Of a DNA stretch of 64,000 nt, positions 1-8,103 are shown piece after piece. This DNA comes from Microbispora rosea subsp. aerata (GTDB taxonomy: Bacteria > Actinomycetota > Actinomycetes > Streptosporangiales > Streptosporangiaceae): NCBI RefSeq assembly GCF_014647835.1, contig NZ_BMPY01000039.1, positions 1 to 64,000 of the forward strand, written 5' to 3'. The translations under genes and the position numbers were made by a program. Positions within the stretch are counted from its first letter, which is position 1. Every line of letters begins with the position of its first letter. The notes under the pieces are model-generated. The model saw only the letters and a program-made list of their open reading frames with translations. It was not told the DNA's origin and did no database searches.

Positions 1-1
1 C

Positions 2-91
2 CTCGTCGCTCTGGTCCGCGCCGGGGCCACGTTCGTCAACGGCAAACTCATCGAACGCCCCGACGATCAGCCCTCACACGCAGCCGCTTAG
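2..91 (+). CDS. C-terminal fragment of an unknown protein cut by the window edge
   Basis: An open frame enters from the left edge and stops at TAG 89-91, giving 29 residues that begin LVALVRAGATFVNGKLIE. The codon use (G/C at third positions) suits real coding sequence. Nothing in so short a tail identifies a family. The next frame begins about 50 bases further on the same strand, so the two may be co-transcribed. Confidence 0.4.
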   Translation, partial: LVALVRAGATFVNGKLIERPDDQPSHAAA

Positions 92-143
92 AAACTCGTG
101 ATCCACAGGTCTTGACGATTGCTCAGAGTCCGCCGCTCGGCAG

Positions 144-410
144 GTGGACGCCCACCTCACAGCCACACACAACATCCGTGGCGGGCAGCTTTTCACGTAC
201 CGAGGCGTCGCGCTCCTCCGCCTCGGCGACTTGTCGGTCTGGTTCCGTGCGGGGAAGATCTCCTGGAGCACCGGAGAACTCGGTGCGGACGGCAGGCCCG
301 AGACGGTCGCCTTCCCGCTGCACGAGACCGCACAGGCGGCCGGCAAGATAGCCCAGCGCTACCGGGAACTTCGCGGGCACGCGAATCTTCACGCGGTACA
401 GATCCGGTGA
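144..410 (+). CDS. Small hypothetical protein
   Basis: An 88-residue frame starting at GTG 144 and ending at TGA 408-410. It has no signal peptide, membrane segment or motif I recognise; the middle contains alternating hydrophobic residues (VALLRLGDLSVWF) that could form a beta-strand pair. The stop overlaps a GTG that could start the next frame (GTGA), the usual sign of translational coupling in this genome, which is the main argument that both frames are real. The ribosome-binding site is weak and an alternative start upstream is possible. Function unknown. Confidence 0.4.
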   Translation: MDAHLTATHNIRGGQLFTYRGVALLRLGDLSVWFRAGKISWSTGELGADGRPETVAFPLHETAQAAGKIAQRYRELRGHANLHAVQIR

Positions 411-736
411 CCATGCTATGGCTCGTGCTGTGCCTCAAGGGCCTCTGGCCCTCTCGGGCAGGTGCCACCACGACCCTGAGGTTCCGTCGCCTGGGGGCCG
501 ATGGCCGGCCGCAGGAGTACCGGCTCGCCGTCACCGACACCAGCGCACACGAACGCTGGACACGCGGCGACGACGTACTCCACGACGGAGCCGCCCTTAT
601 GGACGACCTTCCGATGCTGTGGTGCGACATGCGCGTGCAGGAACTCACCAGCACCGGCTGGGAGTTCGCCAGCGTGGACGTCAGCATCGCAGCGCTACCC
701 GGCAGCGCCCCGACGAGAGAAATCCCCACCCAATAG
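407..736 (+). CDS. Small hypothetical protein
   Basis: A 109-residue frame read from GTG 407 (overlapping the previous stop as GTGA) to TAG 734-736; ATG 413 is an alternative start. The C-terminal two thirds look coding (acidic, with DDLPMLWCDMRVQEL), while the first 25 residues are less convincing. No recognisable domain. It lies about 240 bases before a PIMT-like methyltransferase on the same strand, so a functional link is possible but unproven. Confidence 0.4.
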   Translation: MTMLWLVLCLKGLWPSRAGATTTLRFRRLGADGRPQEYRLAVTDTSAHERWTRGDDVLHDGAALMDDLPMLWCDMRVQELTSTGWEFASVDVSIAALPGSAPTREIPTQ

Positions 737-976
737 CCCTCGGCGGCGCGGTCGAGAGCCCCTCGCCCACGGGCAGCCCCCGTCTCCCGCACCGTCGAGC
801 ATCCGGCCCGGCCCAGAACGTACCCGCATGCAACACCTGGGCCGGGCCGCGGAAGACCTCTCAGGCAAGGAGGAAACACGACGCCACGTGGTCTACACGG
901 AGGGCCACGATCGTCGGGGCGGCGAGCCCGTCGCCTCGAGCCCGTCACCTCGTCAACCTTTCAAAGGAAGCGGTAG

Positions 977-2185
977 ATGAGTACATCGCACACGGACGCG
1001 GCCGATATCGCAGCCTCACTGCGGGCCGCCATGGTGGACGAGCTGCGCGAGATGGACGCGGTCATATCCGAGTCCGTGGTCGCGGCCCTCGCCGGCGTGC
1101 CCAGGCACCTGTTCGCCCCGGGAGAGCCGCTGGAGGCGGCCTACGCGGCGAACCACGCCCTGGTAGTCAAGCGGGACACCGGCGGCCTGGCCCTGAGCTC
1201 TTTGTCGGCCGCCCACATCCAGGCGGTGATGCTGGAGCAGGCCGAAATCAAACCCGGCATGCGCGTGCTGGAGATCGGCTCGGGTGGCTACAACGCCGCT
1301 CTAATCCAGGAACTCGTCGGAACCGAGGGTACGGTCGTCTCGGTCGACATCGACCCCGATATCGTCGACCGCGCCCGGGCCTGCCTCGCGACAGCCGGCT
1401 ACGACCGTGTCGAGGTGGTGCTGGCCGACGCCGAGAACGGCGTGCCGGAGCATGCGCCGTACGACCGGATCATCGTCACCGCGGGGGCTTGGGACATTCC
1501 CCCGGCATGGGTCGATCAACTCTCCGCAGCCGGCAGGATCGTCGTCCCGCTGCGCATGAGAGGGCGGACCCGCACCATCGCCTTCGATCGCAGTGACGAC
1601 GTCCTGGTGAGCCGCAGCTACTGCCTGGCGGCCTTCGTGCCGATGCAGGGCTCCGGCGCGTTCAGCGAGCACATCGTGCAGCTCGCCGAAGGGGTCGTGC
1701 TGCGGGTCGATGAGGAGCCCCAGCGGTTCGACGTCGAGGCGCTGCGGCGTGCGCTCAACTCCCCCAGGATGGAACGCTGGTCGGGGGCGGCCTTCGACCT
1801 GCCCGACGAGCTGGAGCTGTTCCTACTCACCAACACGCCGCAGGTCGCCATGCTGCACGCCGACGAGGACCTGGTTGACCAGGGGTGGTTCGCCCCCTCG
1901 GCGGCGAGAGGCGTTCCTGCCCTCATCAGCGGCGGCAGCTTCGCTTACCGGACAAAACGGCCGAATCAGGAGATAGGCGGCTTCGAAAGCGGGGTCTTCG
2001 CCCACGGCCCCGAAGCCGAGGCCGTCGCGGCGGAGTACGTGGAACTGCTACGGCGATGGGCGAGCGACCACCGCCGCCGCGGCGCCGCGCGCATCCAGTA
2101 CATCCCGAAGACCGCCCGAACGAGCCTCCCCTCCCGAGGGCTCATCAGCAAGCGGCACGGAACCGTCGTCGTCACCTGGCCCTGA
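977..2185 (+). CDS. PIMT-like O-methyltransferase of the LanSA / FxLD-system type
   Basis: A 402-residue protein starting at ATG 977 behind an AAAGGAAG ribosome-binding site. The first ~210 residues have the protein-L-isoaspartate O-methyltransferase fold: a SAM-binding motif I (VLEIGSGGYNAAL, near residue 97), the acidic post-motif (VVSVDID) and the PIMT-like VPLRM strand. The remaining ~190 residues are an extra C-terminal domain that repair-type PIMTs (about 210-230 residues) lack, but which is present in enzymes methylating aspartate in ribosomal peptides (lanthipeptide LanSA, imiditide-forming enzymes and the actinobacterial 'FxLD system' methyltransferase). The likely reaction is methyl-ester formation on an Asp of a partner peptide, followed by aspartimide formation. 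No precursor with an FxLD motif or lanthionine enzyme is visible nearby, so it is an orphan here or its partner lies to the left of the window. Family placement is from memory of the architecture. Confidence 0.8.
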   Translation: MSTSHTDAADIAASLRAAMVDELREMDAVISESVVAALAGVPRHLFAPGEPLEAAYAANHALVVKRDTGGLALSSLSAAHIQAVMLEQAEIKPGMRVLEIGSGGYNAALIQELVGTEGTVVSVDIDPDIVDRARACLATAGYDRVEVVLADAENGVPEHAPYDRIIVTAGAWDIPPAWVDQLSAAGRIVVPLRMRGRTRTIAFDRSDDVLVSRSYCLAAFVPMQGSGAFSEHIVQLAEGVVLRVDEEPQRFDVEALRRALNSPRMERWSGAAFDLPDELELFLLTNTPQVAMLHADEDLVDQGWFAPSAARGVPALISGGSFAYRTKRPNQEIGGFESGVFAHGPEAEAVAAEYVELLRRWASDHRRRGAARIQYIPKTARTSLPSRGLISKRHGTVVVTWP

Positions 2186-2311
2186 AACGCCCGGCTTGCC
2201 GGGACGAGACTACTGAAGGCGAAACCTGCTTTCTTCCGAGACGAGCTCGCCCACAAGGAATGCGGGACGATGCTCACCGGCATCGACTCGCCATAGCTTG
2301 CCGAGACGAAT

Positions 2312-2341
2312 GCCCTGCCGTCAGCCCTTACCCGGCAGGGC
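2312..2341. terminator. Hairpin overlapping the stop of the minus-strand membrane protein
   Basis: GCCCTGCCG (2312-2320) pairs perfectly with CGGCAGGGC (2333-2341) across a 12-base loop containing the stop codon of the minus-strand gene. Its position between two convergent genes suggests a shared terminator. No clear T-tract follows in either direction. Confidence 0.45.
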
Positions 2342-2791
2342 GACCGCGACTATCTGCCCGCTTTCTTTCTCGATGACGGTCCGCCCGTTCAAGGGCGTAC
2401 GAAGACGTAGCCGCACATTGACTTGGTGTCCGTTGTCGGGCAACTTCACCGTCCCCCAGGACACGAGGGGTGCACACGGGTTGCTCATCTGGACGCCGAT
2501 TGTCACCTGAGAGGGCGACTCCTGCACGTCCGTGTCCGTCACTTCCCAGCAGAACCGGCCGTCGTCATCCTCGGACTTGTAGACCGTGAACGTCGCGGTC
2601 AGCGTCCGACCATCGGATGACGGCGTCACCCAGGCGATCTGACGCCAGTGCGCTGTGCGGAAATCCGCCGTCATGGCCAGTAGCGCGAGTATCAGCAAAG
2701 CAGCGGATATGGCTACGGTGCGCCACCGGCGGAAGAGCTTCTCGCAGCCGCAGCGGTCACGACCCATCGGGCACCGGATAAATGGGAACAC
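2321..2791 (-). CDS. Small membrane-anchored hypothetical protein
   Basis: A 156-residue frame read from GTG 2791 (ATG 2767 is an alternative, removing 8 residues). Residues ~25-45 form one hydrophobic segment (VAISAALLILALLAM), preceded by a Cys/Arg-rich stretch, so the protein should be an N-in single-pass membrane protein with an extracytoplasmic domain of about 110 residues. That domain alternates polar and hydrophobic residues like a beta-sandwich and contains two cysteines (FCWEV and NPCAPL) that could form a disulfide. It stands alone, convergent with the methyltransferase gene. No family recognised. Confidence 0.6.
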   Translation of the reverse strand: MFPFIRCPMGRDRCGCEKLFRRWRTVAISAALLILALLAMTADFRTAHWRQIAWVTPSSDGRTLTATFTVYKSEDDDGRFCWEVTDTDVQESPSQVTIGVQMSNPCAPLVSWGTVKLPDNGHQVNVRLRLRTPLNGRTVIEKESGQIVAVALPGKG

Positions 2792-2811
2792 GCCGATGAT
2801 GCACGTTCTCT

Positions 2812-2843
2812 AGAATAGTCCGGCCACCAAGTGGCCGCTTCAA
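2812..2843 (-). promoter_or_regulatory. Candidate promoter with a 20-bp spacer containing a perfect dyad
   Basis: On the minus strand, TTGAAG (2843-2838) and TATTCT (2817-2812) are separated by 20 bases that hold the perfect palindrome CGGCCAC-3-GTGGCCG (2821-2837). A long spacer with a central dyad is the layout of MerR-type activator promoters. It lies 20-50 bases upstream of the minus-strand membrane protein. No MerR gene is present in the window. Confidence 0.35.
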
Positions 2844-3521
2844 ACAGAGTTTGACACGCCGCACACAACCTACAGCCACGGTTGGGCGAGGCCAGTCGTC
2901 ATGCACAGAAACCCCGATGACGACCTGTGTCGCCGACTCCTCTACCTTCTTGTCGACGACTCGCCGGCATTGCTCTTTATCACTCTTCCGGCCTACTGAA
3001 ATTCAGTTCTACGGTTGATGCCCGCCCGTCTTCAGACGGCATCGCCGACGTTATGTCCTGCCACTCCGGTCCAGCGCAGGCCGTCGCCGCCAAAGCGGTC
3101 ACCCCGAAGCGGCGGCACCCGTCGCGGCTTCCGCGCTCCCCTTCCGTGAGGTTGGCGCCTCCAGCCGATGACGAAGATCAACAATAATGGCAAACCTTAC
3201 TGTCAGATAATTCGCAAATCAGCAGCAGATCTTCGTACGCCACAGAATCCGCCCTGGCGTTCGAATCGTTTCGTGGGGTGGCGGAGCCGGCCGAGCGCTG
3301 ACTCGGCGATCCGGTGTTCGAGCAGGTAGACGGGCTCTGCGACGGGGACTGAGAGGCGCGTCCCGCCACTCGCCGCGCTTCGAGAGCCCGTCGGGCAAAA
3401 GCCGCCCAGAAACACCGATGCAAAAGCGCTTATCAGCTCATATACCGATAATCAACCACGGGTTAGCCACATCACAGCAGGCCACCCGCACAATGCCCTA
3501 AAGTCCGAAAGGGGCCTGTGG
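2844..3521. other. Gene-poor stretch, somewhat lower GC
   Basis: About 680 bases without a convincing gene. Short frames on both strands (for example 2927-3187 plus, 3178-3423 minus) lack ribosome-binding sites and normal residue composition. The stretch around 3185-3235 is markedly AT-richer than its surroundings, as in decayed DNA or a promoter region. I see no inverted repeats or transposase remnant that would identify a mobile element. Confidence 0.5.
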
Positions 3522-4475
3522 ATGGCCGATGTCGCAGTGGAAACCAGCGACCTGAAAAAGACCTACACGACCTCATCCGGGGCGATTGAGGCGGTGACCG
3601 GCCTCTCCCTGGAGGTGCGGAGGGGGGAGCTGTTCGGGCTGCTCGGGCCGAACGGCGCCGGGAAATCGACGACCATCGGCATGCTCACCACCCGCATCAT
3701 CCCGACCGGCGGGACGGCTTCGGTGGGCGGGGCCGACGTGGTGCGCGATCCCCTCACGGTCAAGCGGCGCATCGGCGTCGTGCCGCAGTACAACACGCTG
3801 GACCGGCAGCTGACCGTGCTGGAAAACCTGGAGTTCCGCGGGCGGTACGCCGGGCTGTCCGCGCGTGCCGCCCGGCAGCGGGCGCTCGACCTGCTGGAGC
3901 TGTTCAGCCTGGGGCCCCGCGCCGGGGCGAAGGTGACCGAGATGTCGGGGGGCCAGGCCCAGCGCGTGATGATCGCCCGAGCGCTGATGCACCACCCCGA
4001 GGTCCTCTTCCTCGACGAGCCGACGTCGGGTCTCGACCCGCAGACCCGGGTGAACCTCTGGGACGTCCTGCGCCAGATGCGCGCGGAGGGCAGCACGATC
4101 GTGCTGTCCACCCACTACATGGAGGAGGCCGAGTCGCTCTGCGACCGGATCGCCGTCATCGACCACGGCACCGTCCTCGCGTGCGGCGAGCTGGCGGAGC
4201 TGAAGTCGCAGAGCGGTCCGGAGACGGTGCTGGCTCTGACCTACGACGGCGAGGCCGAGAAGATCGTCGGGCAAGTACGCCAGATGGACGGGGTGTTGCG
4301 CGCCGAGGCGTCGGGGACCAGCCTGCGCGCTTTCACCAGGGTGCCGGAGAGCATTCTCGCCGCCCTGGTGCTGGTCGGCCCGGACGCCGGGCTCTCCCTC
4401 ATCGACGTCCGAATCGTCCGTCCCAGCCTTGAGACCGTGTTCCTCACTCTGACCGGGCGGGAGTATCGAGAATGA
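3522..4475 (+). CDS. ABC transporter ATP-binding protein, daunorubicin-resistance (DrrA) type
   Basis: A 317-residue ATPase starting at ATG 3522 after a GAAAGGGG ribosome-binding site. It shows Walker A (GPNGAGKST), the Q-loop (GVVPQYN), the ABC signature in the MSGGQAQR form, Walker B (VLFLDEPTSGLDP) and the switch histidine (STHYMEEAE). The ~80-residue C-terminal extension (ALTYDGEAEKI...) and the GPNGAGKS/TSGLDP style are typical of DrrA-like exporters of antibiotics or lipids. It overlaps the permease gene by four bases (ATGA), so the two form one unit. The substrate cannot be read from sequence; a LuxR-type regulator follows directly. Confidence 0.92.
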   Translation: MADVAVETSDLKKTYTTSSGAIEAVTGLSLEVRRGELFGLLGPNGAGKSTTIGMLTTRIIPTGGTASVGGADVVRDPLTVKRRIGVVPQYNTLDRQLTVLENLEFRGRYAGLSARAARQRALDLLELFSLGPRAGAKVTEMSGGQAQRVMIARALMHHPEVLFLDEPTSGLDPQTRVNLWDVLRQMRAEGSTIVLSTHYMEEAESLCDRIAVIDHGTVLACGELAELKSQSGPETVLALTYDGEAEKIVGQVRQMDGVLRAEASGTSLRAFTRVPESILAALVLVGPDAGLSLIDVRIVRPSLETVFLTLTGREYRE

Positions 4476-5332
4476 CGGCGACCATCGCACCCGCCGCGAC
4501 CGCGCGGGACACCGGCGCGCTGCGCGGCTACTGGCGCACCTTCGCGGCGCTGCTGGCCAGGGACCTCCGGGTGATGCGGCGCCACCTGTTGTCGTTCACG
4601 GCCCGGACCGTGGTCCAGCCCGTGCTGAACATCTTCGTCTTCGCCGTCGTGCTGCCGAGCATCGGGTTCGGCGCCGGGCAGGCCTTCGCGGCGGGAGGCC
4701 AGGGCCAGTCGTTCGCCACCATCCTCGTCCCCGGCCTGGTCGCCTCGGGCATCGTCATCCAGGGCATCTTCGCCGTGACGACCCCGCTGATCATGGAGCT
4801 GTCGTACACCAGGGAGATCGACGACAGGGTGCTCGCCCCGGTGCCCGTCTGGACGGTGGGCGTCGAGAAGATCGCCTTCGGCGCGGTCCAGGGGCTGGCG
4901 GCCGGCCTGGTGGTGTTCCCCGCCGTGCTGCTCATCCACGGCCCCGGCGAGGCTCCGCGGGTCGACTTCGGCAACTGGCCGCTGCTGGTCGCCGTGCTCG
5001 TCCTGTCGAGTCTGCTGACGTCCTGTCTCGGCCTGCTCATCGGGACGCTGCTGCCGCCCCACCAGCTCAGCACCGTGTTCGCGATCTTCATCGTGCCGAT
5101 GATGATGCTCGGCTGCGTCTACTACCCGTGGGCGACGCTGGAACCGATCCGGTGGCTGCAGGTCGGCGTGCTGGTCAACCCGCTCGTCTACGTCAGCGAG
5201 GCGCTGCGCGCCGCCCTGACCCCCACGGTGCCGCACATGTCCCTGGCGGCGGTGCTCGCGGTGCTCGCCGTGGGCACGCTCGTCACCGGCGGCCTCGCGC
5301 TGTGGTCGTTCAAGCGGCGCCTGGTGGGATAG
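4472..5332 (+). CDS. ABC-2 type permease, DrrB-like
   Basis: A 286-residue integral membrane protein starting in the ATGA overlap with the ATPase. The N-terminal cytosolic segment (GYWRTFAALLARDLRVMRRH) and about six hydrophobic helices, ending in a short basic tail (FKRRLVG), are typical of ABC-2 exporters. The mid-protein segment MELSYTREIDDRVLAPVP matches the coupling region conserved in DrrB-like permeases. It should dimerise and work with the upstream ATPase as an exporter in the cytoplasmic membrane. The stop is 2 bases before the regulator's GTG, so regulator and exporter are probably co-transcribed. Confidence 0.9.
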   Translation: MTATIAPAATARDTGALRGYWRTFAALLARDLRVMRRHLLSFTARTVVQPVLNIFVFAVVLPSIGFGAGQAFAAGGQGQSFATILVPGLVASGIVIQGIFAVTTPLIMELSYTREIDDRVLAPVPVWTVGVEKIAFGAVQGLAAGLVVFPAVLLIHGPGEAPRVDFGNWPLLVAVLVLSSLLTSCLGLLIGTLLPPHQLSTVFAIFIVPMMMLGCVYYPWATLEPIRWLQVGVLVNPLVYVSEALRAALTPTVPHMSLAAVLAVLAVGTLVTGGLALWSFKRRLVG

Positions 5333-5334
5333 CG

Positions 5335-8103
5335 GTGGGGGGTACGGTGCCCCGCACCGGGACCGGTGACCTCGTCGGCCGGGACGCCGAACTCGCGACC
5401 CTGCACCGCCTTCTCGGCCCCGGACGGCTGGTCACCCTGACCGGTACGGCGGGGGTCGGCAAGACCCGGCTGGCGCTGGCGTACGTCCACGGCCAGGCGC
5501 ACGCCTATCCGGGGGGCGTGTGGTTCGAGGACCTGGCCGACGACAACGACGATCTGACCGGGTTCGTCCCCGGCGACGAGCCGGCGCTGCTGGTTCTCGA
5601 CACCTGCGAGCACCGCGTCGAGAAGTGCGCCATGATCGTCCACACGCTCATGCGCGAGCATCCGGCGCTCGCCGTGCTGGCCACGAGCAGGGAGCCCCTG
5701 GGCGTCCCCGGGGAGCTGGTCTGCCGCCTCGGGCCGTTGACCGTGCCGCAGGCCGCCGCGTTGTTCGCCCAGCGGATGGCGGCGCAGGGGCGCCCTCCCG
5801 CCCCCGGGACCGAGGAGGCGATCGAAAGGATCTGCCGCCGCCTCGACGGCCTCCCGCTGGCCGTGGATCTCGCCGCCACCCGGGCGGTGATGCTGTCGCC
5901 CGGCCAGATCGCCGAGCGGCTGAACGACCCGCTCCGGCTGCTGTCCGGCGGGAGCCGCGTGGCCCACGCGCGGCATAGGTCGTTGCGGGCGGCGCTGTGC
6001 TGGAGCCACGCGCTGCTGTCGGACGACGAGCTGCTGCTGTTGCGCAGGCTCACGGCGTTCGAGGACGGCTTCGTCATCGACGACGTGGAGTGGGTCTGCT
6101 CCGACGGCGCGATCACCACCGACCGGATCATCGACCTGCTGGCACGGCTGGTGGCGAAGTCGCTGGTCGAGGTCGACACCACCGGCGCCGTCACCCGATA
6201 TCGGCTGCTGTGGATCGTCCGCGTCCACGCCATGCAGGGGATGCCCGCCGAGGAGGCCGAGGCCGTACGGCTCCGCCACGCGGAGTATTACGCGCGGCTC
6301 GCCGAGCGCGCGGCGGAGGCGATCGTCAACGGCGCGGCGGCGCCGCACCTCGATCGGATCGAGGCGGGCTACGCCAACATACGCGCGGCCTTGCGCTGGT
6401 GCGTCTCCGGCGGCCCCCTGCCGATCGGCGCCCGCCTGGCCGGCGGGCTGGAGACGTACTGGATCATGCGGGGGCGGCTGCGCGAGGGGCTGGACTGGCT
6501 CGCCGCGCTCGCGGACGCGAGCGGCGCGGCCGCCGATCCGCTTCCCGGCCGGGTGCTCGCGGAGCTGACCTTGAGCACGGCGGTGCTGTCCACCGCCGCG
6601 GGCGAGTTCGCCACGGCGACGGCCGCCGGACGCAGGGCGCTGACCCTGTTCGAGGACGCCGGGGACGAGGCGGGGCGGCGGCGGGCGGCGACGGTGCTGG
6701 CCGCGCTGCGGGCGATGACGGAGCCGGCCTCCGCCTCCCGCGCCCTCGCCGAGATCACGCGGCCGTCCGCGCCCGGCGGCCGCGACCCGGACCGGGACGG
6801 CCAGGCGTGGGCCGGCGTGCCGCTGGCGCTGCTCGGGTGCGCGCTGCTGGCCGCCGGCGACCTGGCGGGGGCCCGCGCGGCCTCGCAGAGGTGCGTGTCG
6901 ATCGGCCGCAGGCACGACTCGGAGCGGAGCCTGGAGGCCGGCCTGCTCGCGTCGGCGCGGGTGGCCGCCTGCCAGGGCGCGTACGACGAAGCGGAGCGGG
7001 CGCTCGACCAGGGCCTCGCGCTCGCGCGGACGATCGGCGACGGCTGGGGCGTGGCCGAGGCGATGCGCGGGCTGGGCGAGCTGGCCGCCTGCCGGGGCCG
7101 GTACGGCGAAGCGCGGGAGTGGCTCGACGACGCGGTCAAGGCGGCCCGCGCCGCCGGGTCGCCGCAACTGCTCGGCGAATGCCTCGACACGCTCGGGCGG
7201 CTGCTGCTCGACATAGGCGAGCACGACAACGCCGGGCACGTGTTCTCCGAGGTCGTGGAGCTGGGAGAACGCACCACCGCCCGGTATGCCGCGATGGGCC
7301 TGGCGGGGTCGGGCGCCGCGATCCTCGGGTCCCGGGGCGGCCCGGCCGCGACCACGTTCGCGGAGGAGGCCGTCGCCCGCGCTCGCGAGGCCGCCGACCG
7401 GCCGCTCATGTGGTGGTGCCTGTTCACCCTGGGGCGGGTCATCCGGGAGAGCGATCCGGGCCGTGCCGCGTCCACGCACCACCTGGCGCTCAAGATCGCG
7501 GCGGACCTCGGCCTGCGGGGCCGCATCGCCGACTCGCTGGAGGCCGTGGCCGGTCTGCAGGCCGCGCAGCGCGGCTACGAGCGGGCCGCGCGGCTTCTCG
7601 GCGCCGCCCACTCTCTGCGCGACCGGCTGGGCCTGTGCCGTCCCCCGGCTCTGGCGTCGCAGTACGAGTCCGACCTGGAGACCGTACGGGCCGCGCTGGG
7701 CGCCGAGGGGTTCGGCGCCGCGTGGACCGAGGGCGCCCGGCTGGACGAGGACCGGGCGGTCGCCTACGCGGGCCGCGGCCGTGAATCGCACGGCCGGGGA
7801 GTCGGGTGGGCCGCGCTCACCAGGGCCGAGCGGCAGGTGGCGCTGCTCGCCTCCCAGGGGCTGACGAACCGGGAGGTGGGCGAGCGGTTGTTCGTCTCGC
7901 CGCGAACCGTGCAGGCCCACCTGTCCAGTGTGTTCGCCAAGCTCGGCATCGCCTCGCGCCGCGACCTGGCGCGCGAGGTCGCGGCCCGGAACAGGTCGCT
8001 GAGCCTGCGCGAGTCAGACGCCGCCGCATGGCACGACCACTCCGGCGGCGCACAGGACGCGGAAGGCGGCGTCGCATTCGGCGACGGTCAGCTCCGTCCC
8101 TGA
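5335..8103 (+). CDS. Large ATP-binding transcriptional regulator with C-terminal LuxR HTH
   Basis: About 922 residues from GTG 5335, 2 bases after the permease stop; GTG 5347 is an alternative. The N-terminus is an NB-ARC/AAA-like ATPase: Walker A (GTAGVGKTRLA), Walker B-like LLVLDTCEH, and the motif RHRSLRAALCWSHALL seen in AfsR/LuxR-type STAND ATPases. A long helical tetratricopeptide-like region follows, then a LuxR HTH (LTRAERQVALLASQGLTNRE ... RTVQAHLSSVFAKLGI). It should be an ATP-dependent activator, probably of the adjacent exporter and possibly of the neighbouring peptide operon. The last ~30 residues after the HTH run antisense through the end of the convergent radical SAM gene, so the final segment may not be functional. 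A plus-strand frame extending upstream to 5128 is not used as the start because it overlaps the permease. Confidence 0.88.
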   Translation: MGGTVPRTGTGDLVGRDAELATLHRLLGPGRLVTLTGTAGVGKTRLALAYVHGQAHAYPGGVWFEDLADDNDDLTGFVPGDEPALLVLDTCEHRVEKCAMIVHTLMREHPALAVLATSREPLGVPGELVCRLGPLTVPQAAALFAQRMAAQGRPPAPGTEEAIERICRRLDGLPLAVDLAATRAVMLSPGQIAERLNDPLRLLSGGSRVAHARHRSLRAALCWSHALLSDDELLLLRRLTAFEDGFVIDDVEWVCSDGAITTDRIIDLLARLVAKSLVEVDTTGAVTRYRLLWIVRVHAMQGMPAEEAEAVRLRHAEYYARLAERAAEAIVNGAAAPHLDRIEAGYANIRAALRWCVSGGPLPIGARLAGGLETYWIMRGRLREGLDWLAALADASGAAADPLPGRVLAELTLSTAVLSTAAGEFATATAAGRRALTLFEDAGDEAGRRRAATVLAALRAMTEPASASRALAEITRPSAPGGRDPDRDGQAWAGVPLALLGCALLAAGDLAGARAASQRCVSIGRRHDSERSLEAGLLASARVAACQGAYDEAERALDQGLALARTIGDGWGVAEAMRGLGELAACRGRYGEAREWLDDAVKAARAAGSPQLLGECLDTLGRLLLDIGEHDNAGHVFSEVVELGERTTARYAAMGLAGSGAAILGSRGGPAATTFAEEAVARAREAADRPLMWWCLFTLGRVIRESDPGRAASTHHLALKIAADLGLRGRIADSLEAVAGLQAAQRGYERAARLLGAAHSLRDRLGLCRPPALASQYESDLETVRAALGAEGFGAAWTEGARLDEDRAVAYAGRGRESHGRGVGWAALTRAERQVALLASQGLTNREVGERLFVSPRTVQAHLSSVFAKLGIASRRDLAREVAARNRSLSLRESDAAAWHDHSGGAQDAEGGVAFGDGQLRP

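Noticed and set aside
828-980. A 50-residue frame whose stop overlaps the methyltransferase start (ATGA), considered as its precursor peptide
   Set aside because: No leader-like helix, no FxLD motif, Arg/Pro-rich and without a usable ribosome-binding site; the overlap alone is weak.
2927-3423. Short frames on both strands in the gene-poor stretch
   Set aside because: No start signals, odd composition and mutually overlapping.
5188-7920. Very long minus-strand frame (about 910 codons) opposite the large regulator
   Set aside because: An antisense shadow of a high-GC gene: Arg/Gly/Pro-rich, no domain, no ribosome-binding site.
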